From contig CANGMV010000042.1 in the NCBI GenBank assembly GCA_947454745.1, forward strand, positions 1 through 7,664: a stretch of 7,664 nt of DNA. The letters are read 5' to 3'. The notes beneath the pieces were generated by a model. That model was not told where the DNA came from. It worked only from the letters and a program-made list of their open reading frames with translations, and searched no databases. This DNA is from Bacteroidota bacterium (GTDB lineage: Bacteria; Bacteroidota; Bacteroidia; Chitinophagales; Chitinophagaceae). The stretch's first letter is position 1; each line of letters opens with the position of its first letter. The translations under genes and the position numbers were made by a program. This document shows, piece after piece, positions 6,484 through 7,664 of this stretch.

Positions 6484-7664
6484 TTAATACCCATATTTCG
6501 CTAAAATAGTATCTACTCTTTTTTCAGTTTCAGCATCCTTTACTACTGGAGGTGCATGATGCTTTTTAATGGTCGCATCAATAATTAATGGCCCCTTACA
6601 ACCCCAATGTTTATTGCTTGTAAATGCATCTACCCCATCAATATCATGTGAAGGATTAGCTCTTGTAAATGCAGCCCATAAAAAGTTTTGCATATTACTC
6701 GCCATCCATTTAGCATCTTCGGTTAATACCAACATCGCTACCCCAAGACTTTCCAACAATTCAGCACCCAATCCATTCAAGATGGTTTGCAATAAACTCG
6801 TATTTATTTTTGCAGCATTCAAGGCAATAACCCCCGGCATAATTAAATGCGCATCGGCATTCAAATTTTGAATCGCATCAGGAATAGCCGTTGCTAAAGT
6901 TCTCATAGGATCTCCATACGCAGCTAGTACTAATTTGGATCCACTATTTAAATTTTCACCCGAATAATCTAAGGTATCTATTGTAGTATTGGTATAAAAA
7001 TGCAAGTCCCTACTAAAATCCATACGTTCTAAAATGTATTTAAAGAACTCCAACTCGTTATGTGTATTTAGTGTGGTAGTGGATTTTGAATCGGGCGCAG
7101 TGATCCATAAAAATTTAGCTAAACTTAATTGCCCCGTACCTAAAATATGGTTGGCAATGGTTAAGATTTCGGCAGGACGCGTGTTGTTTAAATAGGGCGT
7201 ATACCTTTCACTTCCAATAGCTAGTAACAAAGGATGCACTCCTGCTGCATCCACAGCATGCACTTCCTTTAATCCAGGAATTTCATTGGAAATAGCAGAA
7301 CCTGTAATGGAATGAATCAATTGTCCAAAACTAGTATCCTCTTGTGGTGGACGCCCCACCACTGTGAATGCCCAAATGGCCTCTTTTCTTGCAAAAACTT
7401 TGTGCACTTTCATTACTGGAAAATCATGTTGCAAACTATAATAACCTAAGTGATCTCCAAAAGGCCCTTCTGGTTTATTCTCTCCAGGAAATACTTCTCC
7501 AACAATAACAAAATCAGCATCGGTACTCACGCAATATCCATCCACATAAGTATAATTAAAGCGTTTGCCAGCGAGCACCCCCGCAAAATTCATCTCACTC
7601 ATTCCTTCGGGCAACGGCATAACCGCAGCTACACTATGCGCTGGCGGCCCTCCTACAAACACAC
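6484..7664 (-). CDS. UbiD-family prenyl-FMN decarboxylase, C-terminal part (runs off right edge)
   Basis: About 393 codons of the C-terminal portion are visible; the N-terminal part, including the first prenyl-FMN and metal ligands, is outside the window. UbiD enzymes reversibly decarboxylate aromatic or unsaturated acids with prenylated FMN made by UbiX. The visible part opens in the conserved FVGGPPAHSVAAVMPLPEG and SEMNFAGVLAGKRF blocks. PEGPFGDH follows, with the catalytic Glu codon at 7468-7470 and the Asp five residues on at 7453-7455; this Glu/Asp pair is as in UbiD, whereas Fdc1 has Glu/Glu. WAFTVVGRPPQEDTSFGQL comes next. The long C-terminal region (LNNTRPAEILTIANHILG to the end KYGY) is of the kind seen in the roughly 600-residue Bacteroidota proteins. 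Substrate is open: a menaquinone-pathway step (futalosine type) or another aromatic acid. No quinone gene is nearby. The GTG codon at 7660-7662 is an internal Val, not a start. Confidence 0.93.
   Translation of the reverse strand, partial: VFVGGPPAHSVAAVMPLPEGMSEMNFAGVLAGKRFNYTYVDGYCVSTDADFVIVGEVFPGENKPEGPFGDHLGYYSLQHDFPVMKVHKVFARKEAIWAFTVVGRPPQEDTSFGQLIHSITGSAISNEIPGLKEVHAVDAAGVHPLLLAIGSERYTPYLNNTRPAEILTIANHILGTGQLSLAKFLWITAPDSKSTTTLNTHNELEFFKYILERMDFSRDLHFYTNTTIDTLDYSGENLNSGSKLVLAAYGDPMRTLATAIPDAIQNLNADAHLIMPGVIALNAAKINTSLLQTILNGLGAELLESLGVAMLVLTEDAKWMASNMQNFLWAAFTRANPSHDIDGVDAFTSNKHWGCKGPLIIDATIKKHHAPPVVKDAETEKRVDTILAKYGY

Noticed and set aside
7660..7662. GTG as a start codon of the UbiD-family gene
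   Set aside because: It falls inside the conserved VFVGGPPAH block, so it is an internal valine and the gene continues beyond the window.
1..7664. CRISPR array, mobile element, tRNA/rRNA or defence system
   Set aside because: I found no spaced direct repeats, transposase or integrase motifs, terminal inverted repeats, RNA gene sequences or defence-type domains on either strand.

Overview
The window looks like an ordinary chromosomal segment of a Bacteroidota bacterium, most likely of the Chitinophagaceae or a near relative. The reasons are the AT-rich DNA, start codons without clear Shine-Dalgarno sequences, candidate promoters of the Bacteroidota TAnnTTTG type, signal peptides ending in Ala-Gln, and a gene set typical of that phylum (DUF2452, a single-POTRA Omp85-like barrel, a GH20 hexosaminidase, a UbiD-family decarboxylase). 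The family-level placement is inference; no rRNA or other phylogenetic marker is present.

Layout from left to right. (1) At 1-330, minus strand, is the 5' part of an Lrp/AsnC-type regulator that runs off the left edge; it carries an unusual Ser/Asn-rich N-terminal extension made by a 12-bp tandem repeat. (2) A 118-bp divergent intergenic region has two candidate -7 elements that overlap. (3) ahcY (449-1768, plus strand) encodes S-adenosylhomocysteine hydrolase and ends in a strong rho-independent terminator. (4) A two-gene unit follows: a secreted GH20 beta-N-acetylhexosaminidase (1901-3793) and, 7 nt later, an Omp85/BamA-like outer-membrane barrel with one POTRA-like domain (3801-5633). (5) At 5673-6464 is a two-domain cytoplasmic protein with an unrecognised, probably beta-rich N-terminal domain and a C-terminal DUF2452 domain. 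(6) Converging on it with a 19-nt gap is the C-terminal two thirds of a UbiD-family prenyl-FMN decarboxylase (minus strand, 6484 to the right edge).

Functionally the genes do not form one pathway. AhcY belongs to the activated-methyl cycle, and the divergent Lrp-type regulator could control it. The GH20 enzyme and the barrel protein share an operon and both belong to the cell envelope. The UbiD-family enzyme probably acts in quinone or aromatic-acid metabolism. I see no CRISPR array, tRNA, rRNA, insertion sequence, phage gene or defence system, and I do not see a convincing undescribed system. The points most worth a second look are the GH20-Omp85 pairing, the DUF2452 fusion, a Gly-to-Ser change in the AhcY NAD-binding motif, and the repeat-built tail on the Lrp regulator.
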